DNA of 64,000 nt from Flavobacterium haoranii (GCF_009363055.1 NZ_CP045292.1:62001-126000); one strand, 5' to 3'; shown: positions 20,018 through 30,190, numbered from the stretch's first letter. Made by a program: numbers and translations. Notes: a model not told the origin generated them from the sequence alone.

Positions 20018-22318
20018 ATGACTAAAATTAAATATATTATTATCTTATTATTATTTACTTTAAATTCAATTTTTGGTCAATCAGAGGAAGGAAATATAGA
20101 CAATTTACCAGTGCATGAATATACCATTACTTTAAAAGAAGAATTGGTTAGTAAAGCTGGAAAACAGGTAAAAGGAATGACAGTTAACGGTACAATACCT
20201 GGGCCAACTTTAGAGTTTACAGAAGGTGAATATGCTGTGATTTACGTTAAAAATGAAATGAGTGTAGAAACTTCTGTACATTGGCACGGGTTGCTATTAC
20301 CTAATTTTTACGATGGAGTTCCTTATTTAAATACTCCTCCCATAGAAGCAGGTCAGACACAAAAATATGAGTTTCCAATTAAACAATCTGGTACATATTG
20401 GTATCATTCGCATACCATGTTACAAGAACAAAGTGGTGTTTATGGATCCATTGTCATTAAACCTAAAACCAAAATTTTAAACTATGATAAAGATTTGGTT
20501 TTAGTTTTATCTGATTGGACAAATGAAAAGCCAATGAATGTTTTGAGAAACTTAAAACGAGGTAACGAATGGTATAACATCAAAAAAGGGACTGCTACTC
20601 CATTAAATCAAGTAATTGCACGTGGAGGTTTTAGTGCTCAATTAAATTTTTGGAGACAAAGAATGGAAAGTGCTGATATTGCAGATGTTTATTATCCAGC
20701 ATTTTTAATTAATGGTAAGCAAAGTATTGAATATCCAGAATTTAAACCAGGTGAAAAAGTACGATTGAGAATTATTGACGGTTCAGCCTCAACATCTTTT
20801 TGGATGACTTTTGGAGGTGAAACACCACTTTTAGTTGCTGCTGATGGTAATGATGTTGTGCCAGTTAAAAAGAATAAAACATTTATTGCAGTTGCAGAAA
20901 CCTATGATTTTATTGTAATTATTCCAGAAAGTGGGAAAATTGAATATAAAATCACTGCACAAGATGGTTCTGGAACTGCAACAGCATATTTAGGTAAGGG
21001 AACTGTTTTACCAGCAACGGAAATTCCAAAACCAGATAAAATTGGCATGATGAAAAAAATGTCTAAAATGAAAATGAAAATGGGTGCGCATGCCTTAAAA
21101 TTCCAACCCAACAAGGACGAGCGTTTTGAAATGAAAGACGAGTACGGAATGCACATGGAAGGAATGTCTGGAATGAATATGGATAAAATGGAAGGAATGA
21201 AAATGGACAACATGAAATCCAAAGATTCTATGAATATGAATCATTCTAAAATGGACGGAATGAAAATGGAAAATGACGATAAAATGCAAGGAATGGATAT
21301 GTATGCAGAATATAATTACGATTACTTAAAATCTCCAGAAAAAACAAATTACGATAAAAATGTTCCTGTAAAAGAAGTATTGTTGAATCTTACCGGAAAT
21401 ATGAATAGATACATTTGGAGTTTAAATGGTGTACCTTTATCTGAAGCAGATAAAATCAAAATAAGTAGTAAAGAAGTCACGCGTATCACTTTTAATAATC
21501 TTACGATGATGCACCATCCTATGCATTTACATGGTCATTTTTTTAGAGTTATTAATGAAAATGGTGATTATTCTCCCTTAAAACATACCGTTAATGTTCC
21601 ACCAATGCAAAAGGTGGTCATTGAATTTTATGGAAATAATGGTGATGAGTATGGCGATTGGTTTTTTCATTGTCATATACTTTATCACATGATGGGTGGA
21701 ATGGCACGAATAGTTTCTTATGATACACCTAGAAATCCAAAAATGAAGGAATACCCAGAACAAAAATTAATTAACGAAACAAATAAATGGTATTCCTGGG
21801 GAATGATTAATGCAGCATCCCATACAACTGGATTTAATTTAATGACATCAAATTTAAGAAATCAATTTAATGCTTCACTTGAATATGGTTGGAATAAAAA
21901 TTTAGAAACTGAATTTACTTATGAACGTTACCTACACGATTATTTAAGAGTTTTTGGAGGTGTTAACATCGAAAATGAAAATGAAAAAAGTTTAGACCAA
22001 TTTAAAACAACTGCTGTTGCTGGTATAAGGTTTTTAACTCCTTACTTATTTAGTTTGGACGCTAGGATTGACAATGAATTGAGACCTAGATTTTCTTTAG
22101 GAAGAAGTATAATGATTTTTCCTAAATTGTCTATTTTCGGATATTATGAATACCAATTAGATTTAGGAATTGTAAATAATCTTCCATCAAATAGAAACTA
22201 TAGTTCTGAAACAGTATGGAGTGCAGGTGCATCATACATACTATCAAGAAATTTTTCAGCATTTAGTAGTTATGATAATCGATTCGGTGTAGGTGTTGGG
22301 CTAATGACTAGGTTTTAA
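20018..22318 (+). CDS. CopA-type multicopper oxidase fused to a CopB-like outer-membrane barrel
   Basis: 766 aa. The signal peptide (1-20) ends in Phe-Gly-Gln. Cupredoxin domains carry the four copper-ligand motifs: His-Trp-His-Gly (about 88), Tyr-His-Ser-His (about 128), His-Pro-Met-His-Leu-His-Gly (about 499) and His-Cys-His (about 550). A Met-rich insert (about 343-431, many Met-Asp-Lys-Met / Gly-Met repeats) is expected to bind Cu(I). From about residue 587 the protein turns into alternating aromatic beta strands ending in Thr-Arg-Phe, like a small outer-membrane beta-barrel (CopB-like). It should oxidise Cu(I) to less toxic Cu(II) while anchored at the outer membrane. Confidence 0.9.
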   Translation: MTKIKYIIILLLFTLNSIFGQSEEGNIDNLPVHEYTITLKEELVSKAGKQVKGMTVNGTIPGPTLEFTEGEYAVIYVKNEMSVETSVHWHGLLLPNFYDGVPYLNTPPIEAGQTQKYEFPIKQSGTYWYHSHTMLQEQSGVYGSIVIKPKTKILNYDKDLVLVLSDWTNEKPMNVLRNLKRGNEWYNIKKGTATPLNQVIARGGFSAQLNFWRQRMESADIADVYYPAFLINGKQSIEYPEFKPGEKVRLRIIDGSASTSFWMTFGGETPLLVAADGNDVVPVKKNKTFIAVAETYDFIVIIPESGKIEYKITAQDGSGTATAYLGKGTVLPATEIPKPDKIGMMKKMSKMKMKMGAHALKFQPNKDERFEMKDEYGMHMEGMSGMNMDKMEGMKMDNMKSKDSMNMNHSKMDGMKMENDDKMQGMDMYAEYNYDYLKSPEKTNYDKNVPVKEVLLNLTGNMNRYIWSLNGVPLSEADKIKISSKEVTRITFNNLTMMHHPMHLHGHFFRVINENGDYSPLKHTVNVPPMQKVVIEFYGNNGDEYGDWFFHCHILYHMMGGMARIVSYDTPRNPKMKEYPEQKLINETNKWYSWGMINAASHTTGFNLMTSNLRNQFNASLEYGWNKNLETEFTYERYLHDYLRVFGGVNIENENEKSLDQFKTTAVAGIRFLTPYLFSLDARIDNELRPRFSLGRSIMIFPKLSIFGYYEYQLDLGIVNNLPSNRNYSSETVWSAGASYILSRNFSAFSSYDNRFGVGVGLMTRF

Positions 22319-22342
22319 ATCTAAGCAATAGTATTAAATAGT

Positions 22343-22389
22343 AAATTGATTTTTTCATAATAACGTAACTATAAAAACAAAATCAATTT
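22343..22389 (+). terminator. Inverted repeat after multicopper oxidase
   Basis: Perfect 11-bp arms AAATTGATTTT and AAAATCAATTT separated by 25 bases, in the 150-bp gap between the oxidase and the DUF305 gene. AT-rich with no clear T-run, so terminator function is tentative. Confidence 0.35.
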
Positions 22390-22468
22390 AAAATATAAAA
22401 AAAGCAAAATGTTATAATTTACTTCACTTCTAATGCACTAATTTTAAATAATATAAAATAAATAAATC

Positions 22469-22945
22469 ATGGAACACACTACACAACATTCAAAGAAAAA
22501 TCCCTATCCGAAATTTGCTATTATAATAGCAGTATCTTTTGTAATTATGTATTTAGTAATGTTTTTAAACGTTGCCGAATTCGATCATATTTTCAACAGT
22601 ATTACTAGAGTTTACATGACAACATTAATGGTGTCTTCAATGGCAATTAGTATGCTATTATTCATGTGGAAAATGTATCCCAATAAAAAACTAAACTACA
22701 GTATTATAGTCTTTTCTACAATCACTTTTTTAGGAACTTTATTACTATTAAGAACTCAAACTCCAATAAGTGATATTCAATGGATGAAAGCGATGATTCC
22801 ACATCATTCCTCAGCCATTATGACTAGTAGTAATGCAAGTTTTAAAGATCCTGAGGTACAAAAATTGGCAAATGACATAATTGAAGCACAAGAAAAAGAA
22901 ATCAAACAAATGAAAGAAATGATTAACCGTCTAGAAAATAAATAA
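22469..22945 (+). CDS. DUF305 membrane protein
   Basis: 158 aa. Three or four hydrophobic helices (about 17-34, 46-66, 76-95), then the DUF305 signature WMKAMIPHHSSAIMTS (about 108-123) and a helical C-terminal tail (EIKQMKEMINRLE). DUF305 proteins, often rich in Met/His, are regularly found in copper-resistance islands; the paired histidines are candidate copper ligands. It lies 7 bp before the AraC-type regulator, so the two are probably cotranscribed. Confidence 0.88.
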   Translation: MEHTTQHSKKNPYPKFAIIIAVSFVIMYLVMFLNVAEFDHIFNSITRVYMTTLMVSSMAISMLLFMWKMYPNKKLNYSIIVFSTITFLGTLLLLRTQTPISDIQWMKAMIPHHSSAIMTSSNASFKDPEVQKLANDIIEAQEKEIKQMKEMINRLENK

Positions 22946-22951
22946 TTCTTC

Positions 22952-23512
22952 ATGAAATTACACATCAAAAATATGGTATGTAAGCGATGTATTTTAGTAG
23001 TTAAGTCTGAGTTAGAAAAACTTGGGCTTAACTATCTATCCGTTGAGTTAGGTGAAGTAACCTTTCAAAACGAAATATCTCAAAAAGATAAAATAGGTAT
23101 ATCTAAACATCTTGAAGAACTTGGGTTCGAAATTTTGAACGATACAAATAGCAAAACAATAGAAAAAATTAAAAGTAGTCTCATTGATTTAATTCAAAAT
23201 AAAAACAACAACACAAAGGATAATTTTTCCAATTATCTGAAAGAAAAACTACATCAAGATTATAGTAAGTTAAGCAACTTATTTTCTCAAATTGAAGGAA
23301 TTAGTATTGAAAAATATTTTATCAATTTAAAAATCGAAAAAGTAAAAGAATTAATATTTTATGATGAATTATCATTATCTGAAATAGCCTATTCATTAAA
23401 TTACAGTAGTGTTTCGCATTTAAGTCATCAATTTAAAAAAGTTACAGGTTTTAGCCCCACCTATTTCAAAAAATTAAAAGAAAATAAACGTAAAGAAATA
23501 GATCTATTATAA
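22952..23512 (+). CDS. AraC-family regulator with N-terminal HMA-like domain
   Basis: 186 aa. Residues 1-65 resemble a heavy-metal-associated domain with a Cys-Lys-Arg-Cys site (Cys 10 and 13), preceded by LHIKNMV. Residues about 105-182 form an AraC/XylS-type DNA-binding domain with two helix-turn-helices (LSEIAYSLNYSSVSHLSHQF, then KVTGFSPTYFKKLK). The layout suggests direct metal sensing by the N-terminal domain and control of the adjacent copper genes. It sits between the DUF305 gene and the CopA-type ATPase. Confidence 0.88.
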   Translation: MKLHIKNMVCKRCILVVKSELEKLGLNYLSVELGEVTFQNEISQKDKIGISKHLEELGFEILNDTNSKTIEKIKSSLIDLIQNKNNNTKDNFSNYLKEKLHQDYSKLSNLFSQIEGISIEKYFINLKIEKVKELIFYDELSLSEIAYSLNYSSVSHLSHQFKKVTGFSPTYFKKLKENKRKEIDLL

Positions 23513-23688
23513 AATTGTACAAATCATATCCATAATTATACAAACAGAAGTAGCTTGAGTTTTCGAAATTTGTACTATTGAAATAACGAAATTATGAAAT
23601 CGTTAGTAACAAGTAGTGTGTGTAAGCAAATACTATTAATTTAAAAAGCGATTTTATAGGTTACCGGTATAAAATAAAAATCAAACAT

Positions 23689-26210
23689 ATGAAACATACA
23701 TACCACATTGAAGGAATGACTTGCTCTGGTTGTGAAGCCAAAGTTAAAAAAGATTTATCTAATGCTGAAAATGTTACTGAAGTAGAAGTTTTTAAAGAAG
23801 ATAAAAAAGTATCAATCATCATGTCAAAACATGTTGAAATAGAAGTTTTACAAAATGCTTTAGGAGGAAAAGAGAGTAAATATCAAATTTCTTTACCTAT
23901 TAATAATTCAAAAGAAGTTGTTCAAAAAAGTTGTTGTTCTACTGGAGAAAAGAACATAAACATCATGAAATAAAACACACCCATCAAGCTGGTAAATATT
24001 ATTGTCCTATGCATTGTGAGGGTGATAAAATTTATGATAAAGCTGGTGATTGCCCAGTTTGTGGAATGGATTTAGTAAAAGAGCCAGAGGTTATTCAAAG
24101 CACAAAATATACTTGTCCCATGCATCCTGAAATCGTTCAAGATAAGCCAGGAAGTTGTCCTATTTGTGGAATGGATTTAGTACCACTGGAACCAACCGAA
24201 TCGGAAGAAGATAAAACCTATCAAAAGTTATGGTACAAAATGAAAATTGCAACAATCTTTACCTTGCCTATTTTTATCATTACCATGTCTGATATGATTC
24301 CTAACAACCCATTGTACCAACTAATGGATTTACAATATTGGAATTGGATTCAATTGGTATTTACAATTCCTGTCGTTTTTTATGCTTGTTGGATGTTTTT
24401 TGAAAGAGCGTGGAAATCAATTGTAAATTGGAATTTAAACATGTTCACTTTAATAGGTATTGGAACAGGAGTTGCTTTTGTTTTCAGTAGTATTGGATTA
24501 TTATTTCCAGCTATTTTTCCAGACCAATTCAAAACTTCCGAAGGCACCGTTCATTTGTATTTTGAAGCTACTGCAGTAGTTTTAACCTTAGTTTTATTAG
24601 GTCAACTTTTAGAGGCTAAAGCGCACAGTAGAACTAGTGGAGCTATTAAAGAACTACTAAAATTAGCACCAACAGAAGCAACTTTAGTCCTGGATGGCGA
24701 AGAAAAAGTAATTTCAATTCACGACATTAAAAAAGGAGATATACTTAGAGTAAAACCAGGTGAAAAAATTCCAGTTGATGGAATCATTACTGAAGGAAAT
24801 AGTACCATTGATGAATCAATGATTACGGGAGAACCTATACCCGTTGATAAAAAAATTGAGGATAAAGTAAGTTCTGGAACAATCAACGGTACAAAATCAT
24901 TTTTGATGATTGCCGAAAAAGTAGGTTCAGAAACTTTATTATCTCAAATTGTGCAAATGGTTTCAGATGCAAGTCGTTCGAGAGCTCCAATTCAAAATTT
25001 AGTAGATAAAATTTCAAAATATTTTGTACCAATTGTGGTACTCATAGCTGTTATTACATTTTTTGTTTGGTGGATTATCGGTCCAGAACCCAAGTTAGTG
25101 TATGGTTTTATAAATGCTATTGCAGTATTAATAATTGCATGTCCATGTGCTTTAGGTTTAGCAACACCAATGTCAGTAATGGTTGGTGTTGGTAAAGGTG
25201 CTAAATCAGGAGTATTAATTAAAAATGCTGAAGCCATTGAGAAAATGGATAAAATTGATGTTTTAATCACAGATAAAACAGGAACTTTAACCGAAGGAAA
25301 ACCGTCTGTTGAAAAAATCGTAGTAAAAGATGTAGATGAAAACATAGTTTTAGGAAAAATTGCATCACTAAATCAAAATAGTGAACATCCATTAGCAACA
25401 GCAGTTGTAAATTTTGCTAGAGCTAAAAACACTCAGTTTTTTAAAGTAGAAAACTTTGATGCTGTAACAGGTAAAGGAGTTGTTGGGTTTATTGACAATA
25501 TAAAAGTCAGCTTAGGGAATAAAAAACTAATAGAGCTAGAAGGAATTAAAGATTTTTCAAATATTGAACAAGAAGTTATTACAGAACAAAAGTTAGGAAA
25601 AACAGTTTCTTATATTGCTATTGATAAAAAAGTAGTAGGTTATATCACAATTACCGATGCAATTAAAAAATCGAGTTTAGAGGCTATTAACGAACTAAAG
25701 CGTCAGGGAGTTCAAGTCATAATGTTAACAGGAGATAATGAAAATACGGCAAAAGCAGTAGCTTCTGAACTAAACTTAACCGATTTTAAAGCAAGCTGTT
25801 TGCCACAAGATAAATTAGAATACATCAAAGAGCTACAAGCCAAAGGTAAAATAGTAGCAATGGCAGGTGATGGTATAAACGATGCACCAGCATTAGCACA
25901 ATCCGACATTGGAATAGCAATGGGAACAGGAACAGATGTGGCCATTGAAAGTGCTAAAATTACTTTAGTAAAAGGGGATTTAAAAGGAATAGTGAAAGCT
26001 AAAAATTTAAGTCACGCAGTAATGAAAAACATCAAGCAAAATCTGTTTTTTGCTTTTATCTATAATGTTTTAGGAGTTCCAATAGCAGCAGGTGTTTTAT
26101 TTCCTGTTTTTGGGATATTACTTTCTCCAATGATTGCAGCTTTAGCTATGAGTTTTAGCTCTGTATCAGTAATTGCTAATGCATTACGATTAAGAACTAT
26201 GAAAATTTAA
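23689..26210 (+). pseudogene. copA: CopA-type Cu+ P1B ATPase, N-terminal HMA part split off by a one-base frameshift
   Basis: Frame 1 (23689-23973, 94 aa) is an HMA domain with GMTCSGC (Cys 12 and 15) and a Cys-Cys linker. Frame 2 (readable from 23931, to 26210) carries two YHS-like metal modules (CPMHCEGDK ... CPVCGMD and CPMHPEIV ... CPICGMD), eight membrane helices, the TGEP loop, Cys-Pro-Cys in IACPCALGLATP, DKTGT, a second HP motif and GDGIND. Homologues I know are single proteins of about 840 aa. One A added to the A4 run 23948-23951 joins both parts in frame (EKEHKHHEIK). It exports Cu(I) from the cytoplasm; last gene of the metal island. Confidence 0.85.
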
Positions 26211-26310
26211 AAGCACATGTTATCTATATAAATAACTAAAAAAACAACCATCTTTAACAATATTTTTAACACAATGAAGTTTTATACAAACTAACCCATA
26301 TTGTATTAAA

Positions 26311-27155
26311 ATGAATGAGTATTGTCTGAATTTTTTAGTGAATTTGAAAAGGAATATCAAAACATTAAAACTACAAATTCAGACAGTATTGTCATTGCAC
26401 ATAAAGTCACTGAATTAATCGAAAGGAGAAGTAAGGAACTATTCAAATGGCTAAAAAAACATAAATTTAGTTCTCCAGAAGAAGAAATATATTTTTTTAA
26501 AGATTTGAAACCTATATTTATATCCAAGCTTATCTATTACAAAACAGTTTTAAGTATAGAAACAAACTTACCAACATCAAAAAAGAATAAGATTAAATTT
26601 TATGAAGAAGCTTTAAATTTAATACAAGAAAACACCAATAAGAATAGAAAGTTCTATGAATACTATAGAGCAAGAGCTTCACATAAAGACAATATATATT
26701 TCTTGAGAAATTGTGATGCTAATATTTTAAAAAGAGATTGTTCTTTGATCAATTACGATGTAAAATTATGTACTACGCATGATTACAACATGGCTGTAAT
26801 GATTGCCAACGATATATTAACCACTTATCTAGAAAATAAAATAGAACAATTAGAAAATAATTGCTCAACTGTTCACCCATCCGTACAACAAACAGTTAAT
26901 TGGACTGGTACTAAAATTGATTTAGTCGAACTCATTTATGCCTTACACCATTCCAAAAAAATTAACAACGGCAGCACTGATATAAAGGAATTAGCTTTAT
27001 TCTTTGGTAAAATTTTCAATCAAGATATTGAAGAAAATATTTATCGTTTTTACATTGACATCAAAAACAGAAAAACAGGTCGTCCCAAGTTCATCAATCA
27101 ACTTGCAGAAGTTTTAGAAAAGCATATATTAGAAGATGAAAATGAAAATAAGTAA
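26311..27155 (+). pseudogene. RteC-like protein, start separated by a one-base frameshift
   Basis: The conserved body (to 27155) has a long helical N-terminal half and a C-terminal TKIDLVELIYALHHSKKINNG plus IKNRKTGRPKF, the RteC signature seen also in the intact paralogue at 40423. RteC regulates excision genes of CTnDOT-like elements. The body frame lacks an ATG: it opens after a TGA at 26316 and could begin only at TTG 26322. An ATG at 26311 in the neighbouring frame joins perfectly if one T is added to the T6 run 26331-26336, giving MNEYCLNFFSEFEK. The same lesion type occurs elsewhere in the window. Confidence 0.7.
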
Positions 27156-27186
27156 CTTCTTTCTTAAATAAATTTATTTCAAAAAC

Positions 27187-27356
27187 ACACAACTTGTGTT
27201 GAGGTTGTGAATCAGCTTACAAATCCATGATTTTGACTTACTATACTAAATTGAATTTTATGCTTTAGATTTATTCAATTCAATAAAGTTAGAAAACAAA
27301 GCACTTTGTAGTCTTTTAATAAAAAAATCGTACACAACTTGTGTTTAGGTTGTGAA
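27187..27356 (+). repeat. Pair of 25-bp direct repeats with internal palindrome
   Basis: Positions 27187-27211 and 27332-27356 are identical except for one base. Each contains the palindrome ACACAA-C-TTGTGT followed by AGGTTGTGAA. They lie 145 bp apart in the 255-bp gap upstream of the HTH gene at 27411. The arrangement suggests operators or iterons for the element's HTH or Rep-like protein. The rest of the gap is AT-rich with no gene. Confidence 0.6.
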
Positions 27357-27410
27357 ATAAAATCAATCAAACTTCACAAATTTGTACCATAACAATTTAA
27401 AACATCAGTT

Positions 27411-27698
27411 ATGGCAGTACAAGTTATCACAATCGAAGACTTAAACGAATTTCGTAATCTTCTTCTAAATGATTTAAAAGAAATCATTCAATCCAAACCG
27501 CAACAAACAAAACAGTGGCTCAAATCCAAAGAAGTCAGAAAGCTGTTAAACATTTCTCCAGGTACTTTACAAAACCTTCGCATCAACGGAACACTAACGT
27601 ATACTAAAGTTGGTGGCATCATGTATTACGACAATTCAGACATCGAAAAACTCCTAAACGGAAATAAAGTAAATGCAGCTCCAACCCTATTCAAGTAA
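27411..27698 (+). CDS. Helix-turn-helix (excisionase/MerR-like) domain protein
   Basis: 95 aa. N-terminal helix, then a winged-helix excisionase-type domain at about 40-90: WLKSKEVRKLLNISPGTLQNLRINGTLTYTKVGGIMYYD. This is the standard form encoded after RteC in flavobacterial integrative elements and acts as excision factor or transcription regulator. The intact paralogue in element 2 lies at 41379. The repeats at 27187-27356 are its likely binding sites. Confidence 0.9.
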   Translation: MAVQVITIEDLNEFRNLLLNDLKEIIQSKPQQTKQWLKSKEVRKLLNISPGTLQNLRINGTLTYTKVGGIMYYDNSDIEKLLNGNKVNAAPTLFK

Positions 27699-27700
27699 AC

Positions 27701-27726
27701 CGTCATTGCGAGGCACGAAGCAATCT
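27701..27726 (+). repeat. REP-like interspersed repeat
   Basis: CGTCATTGCGAGGCACGAAG followed by CAATCT, immediately after the HTH gene. I recognise this as a common intergenic repeat type of Bacteroidota and other bacteria; the distribution in this genome cannot be checked here. Confidence 0.5.
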
Positions 27727-27765
27727 TTTCTACTCACTCTTCACTAATTACTAATCACTAGTAAA

Positions 27766-28604
27766 ATGAACTACATAAAACACCTAACCGGCTTTTTCGA
27801 AAAAGTAGCAATAGACAAATCACTCAATCCAACGCACGTGAGTTTATATATAGCTTTATTCCAATTTTGGAATTGCAATCGCTTTAAAAATCCAATCAGT
27901 ATTTCTCGTGATGAGGTAATGCGAATAAGTAAAATAAGTTCTAAAGCAACGTATCATAAATGCCTTAAAAATTTACACAGTTTAGGATATATCAATTACG
28001 AACCATCCTATAATCCATTCAAAGGAAGTCATGTGTATTTATTCAATTTTTCAGACGACTTAAAACCCATTCAAAAAACGAAAGAAAACCAAAAAATGAA
28101 CCACTTAATAAACCTGTTTCTGAACAAGCTCTAAACAAGTCTTGTACTCGTGATGAAACAAGTAGTGAACAAGCACTAGTACCTTCTATAAACTATATAA
28201 ACAATACAAACAATTTAAACATTGAAAACGTTTCAAACTTGAACGAGCAAGCAAAAAATTTTCAAGAAAGTAATAATGATTTTGTCATTTCGACGATAGG
28301 AGAAATCACATCCCAAGAAAAAAAGTTGCGCGAAAAAAAGAAAGGTTTCATTCAACCAAACTTGCAAGAAGTCAAATCCTACTTCCAGGAACACAACTTT
28401 CCAGAAATAGAAGCACAAAAGTTTTTCAATTACTTCTCAAGCAACGGATGGTTAGTGGGTGGAAAAACACCAATGGTCGATTGGCAAGCAGCAGCACAAA
28501 ATTGGATGATTAACGCACCAAAATTCATTTCAAATGCAGAACAACCTAACAGAGCAAAACAACTCAACACAACAACCGACAAAGACTATTCAGAACCTTT
28601 GTAA
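27766..28604 (+). pseudogene. Replication-initiator/DnaD-like protein, frameshifted
   Basis: Paralogue of the intact 297 aa protein at 41866. The first frame (27766-28134) carries the winged-helix N-terminus MNYIKHLTGFFEKV ... SISRDEVMRISKISSKATYHKCL. The remainder (C-terminal KKLREKKKGFIQP and FFNYFSSNGWLVGGKTPMVDWQAAAQNW, a DnaD-like tail) lies in the next frame to 28604. One A added to the A6 run 28091-28096 restores a continuous product (PKNEPLNKPVSEQALNK). Function is inferred from position before a DnaC-like ATPase: replication of the excised element or regulation. Confidence 0.75.
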
Positions 28605-28615
28605 TATAAAATGAC

Positions 28616-28745
28616 ATAGGATTTGGAAGCGAGTGTCAAATATTCGAAGAGTTCGTAAAAAGAAAAGCTGTCTGAACGAAGTGAGTTCTTTTCTTTTAGA
28701 ATTCAAGAATTAATTTGACCGCTGAAAATCCAAGTCTTGTCCTAT
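28616..28745 (+). repeat. 130-bp imperfect inverted repeat, MITE-like
   Basis: The ends ATAGGA (28616-28621) and TCCTAT (28740-28745) are inverted. Further paired blocks are GGATTT / AAATCC and TCAAAT / ATTTGA, with an inner perfect 10-bp stem AAAAGAAAAG (28658-28667) / CTTTTCTTTT (28688-28697). It has no coding potential and separates two genes that overlap in element 2 (42743-42759), so it appears to be an insertion. Confidence 0.55.
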
Positions 28746-28794
28746 TGTATCTTTTGTGTCAAGACAAAAGAAAATGATAAAATGTAAAATAGTT

Positions 28795-29409
28795 ATGAAT
28801 ACGACATTAAGTTATCCAGAAATCATTGCTTGGCTAGAAAAAAAAGGAGTAGAGTTATATGGTAAGAAGTTCAAAATCTTAGAAACAGACCATGAAATAA
28901 TATACAAATTAATCGCATATTTCTTAAAAGATGAACAAGCTTGTTATCAATTCAATATCGATTTAGAAAAAGGCATCCTATTAACCGGACCAATCGGCTG
29001 CGGAAAAACATCATTGATGAACTTAATGAAATTCTTAACAGCAACAGAACACAAGTTTTTTGTAAAACCTTGCCGAGATATAAGCTTCGAATTTATCCAG
29101 GACGGCTACCAAATAATCCACAAATATAGTAATGGAAAACTCTACCAATCAGAACCAAGAAGCTATTGTTTCGACGATTTAGGAACGGAAAACAATCTAA
29201 AATATTTCGGAAACGAATGCAATGTAATGGCAGAAATTCTATTAAGCAGATACGATCTATTCATTTCAAAAAAACTATTCACTCACATCACCACAAACTT
29301 ATCAGCCACAGAAATTGAAAAACATTACGGCAATCGAGTTCGTTCACGATTGAGAGAATTATGCAATTTAATAGCATTCGACAATGTCGCTAAAGACAAA
29401 CGTAAATAA
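28795..29409 (+). CDS. DnaC/IstB-like AAA+ ATPase of element 1
   Basis: ATPase of 204 aa from ATG 28795 (earlier in-frame starts: ATG 28774, GTG 28756). Walker A GPIGCGKTS and Walker B YCFDDLG are clear, followed by ITTNLSATEIEKHYGNRVRSRLRELCNLI, a sensor/arginine-finger block typical of DnaC-like helicase loaders. It probably loads helicase at the element's origin together with the Rep-like protein upstream. Paralogue at 42743. Confidence 0.88.
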   Translation: MNTTLSYPEIIAWLEKKGVELYGKKFKILETDHEIIYKLIAYFLKDEQACYQFNIDLEKGILLTGPIGCGKTSLMNLMKFLTATEHKFFVKPCRDISFEFIQDGYQIIHKYSNGKLYQSEPRSYCFDDLGTENNLKYFGNECNVMAEILLSRYDLFISKKLFTHITTNLSATEIEKHYGNRVRSRLRELCNLIAFDNVAKDKRK

Positions 29410-29569
29410 ATTGCATAATCACGAACACCAAAAAAACAATAACAAAGCGTGAGTAAATGGTAAACTTAATAGCTTATGATAAATCAATACTAGATAAACG
29501 CTAACGTCAGTTCGAGTGATTTTGTTTACAAAATTGTATCGAGAACCTTTCAAATAACTGAATAACCAA

Positions 29570-30190
29570 ATGAACCATATAACCAACTTCTGGAACCACT
29601 TCCAACAAAACAACTTCGTTTTCCTATTTCTAAACGAAATCTCAAAAGACGAACTAAAAACCCATTTCGACAAACTAATCAAAATACTTCATCAATACAA
29701 CAAAGACCTAGACCTCATCATTAAGAACAAGACTAATGCAGCAGAGTTAATCATCACAGCAAATGGAAATCCATACCTATTCAAAGAAGTAGAATTACTC
29801 GTTCATCATGCACCAGTTATAGAGCGTTGGAAAATAACCGCATTCCTCCAACCAGAAACCAATCTAATCAAATACGAAAACGGCACCGACAAACCACTAG
29901 AATATTACGGCATCACTTTACGAATAAGTGAAATGTATTTCATCCCACTTGAAAACCCAAACAAACCAACCGATTTAGGAATAAAAGTGCTACTCAAAAA
30001 CTACATCGTCCACAAAGATAACCTTAGACTTCGTGAAGCCGTTTACGTTCATATTGAGCATCTAATCGGAGAAAAAGCTTTCGCTAATGATATTGCGTTT
30101 ATTGAAATTGGACAATTAGAAGGATATTATGAAAATCAAATTGAGTTATACAATTTAAAATCCTATATCGACATTGAAATAAACAATTAA
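29570..30190 (+). CDS. Conserved protein of unknown function, element backbone
   Basis: 206 aa soluble protein, no recognised domain. It begins with a Trp/His/Phe-rich helix (NFWNHFQQNNFVFLF) and has a mixed alpha/beta middle. The protein at 43627 in element 2 has the same length class, similar opening (NFWTWFQDNEKTIYY) and same place after the ATPase, so it is a conserved backbone gene. The 160 bp before it hold nothing else I can name. Confidence 0.7.
   Translation: MNHITNFWNHFQQNNFVFLFLNEISKDELKTHFDKLIKILHQYNKDLDLIIKNKTNAAELIITANGNPYLFKEVELLVHHAPVIERWKITAFLQPETNLIKYENGTDKPLEYYGITLRISEMYFIPLENPNKPTDLGIKVLLKNYIVHKDNLRLREAVYVHIEHLIGEKAFANDIAFIEIGQLEGYYENQIELYNLKSYIDIEINN

Noticed and set aside
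21095..21289. His-rich minus-strand frame
   Set aside because: It is the antisense reading of the Met-rich insert of the multicopper oxidase (Met codons read as His), not a gene.
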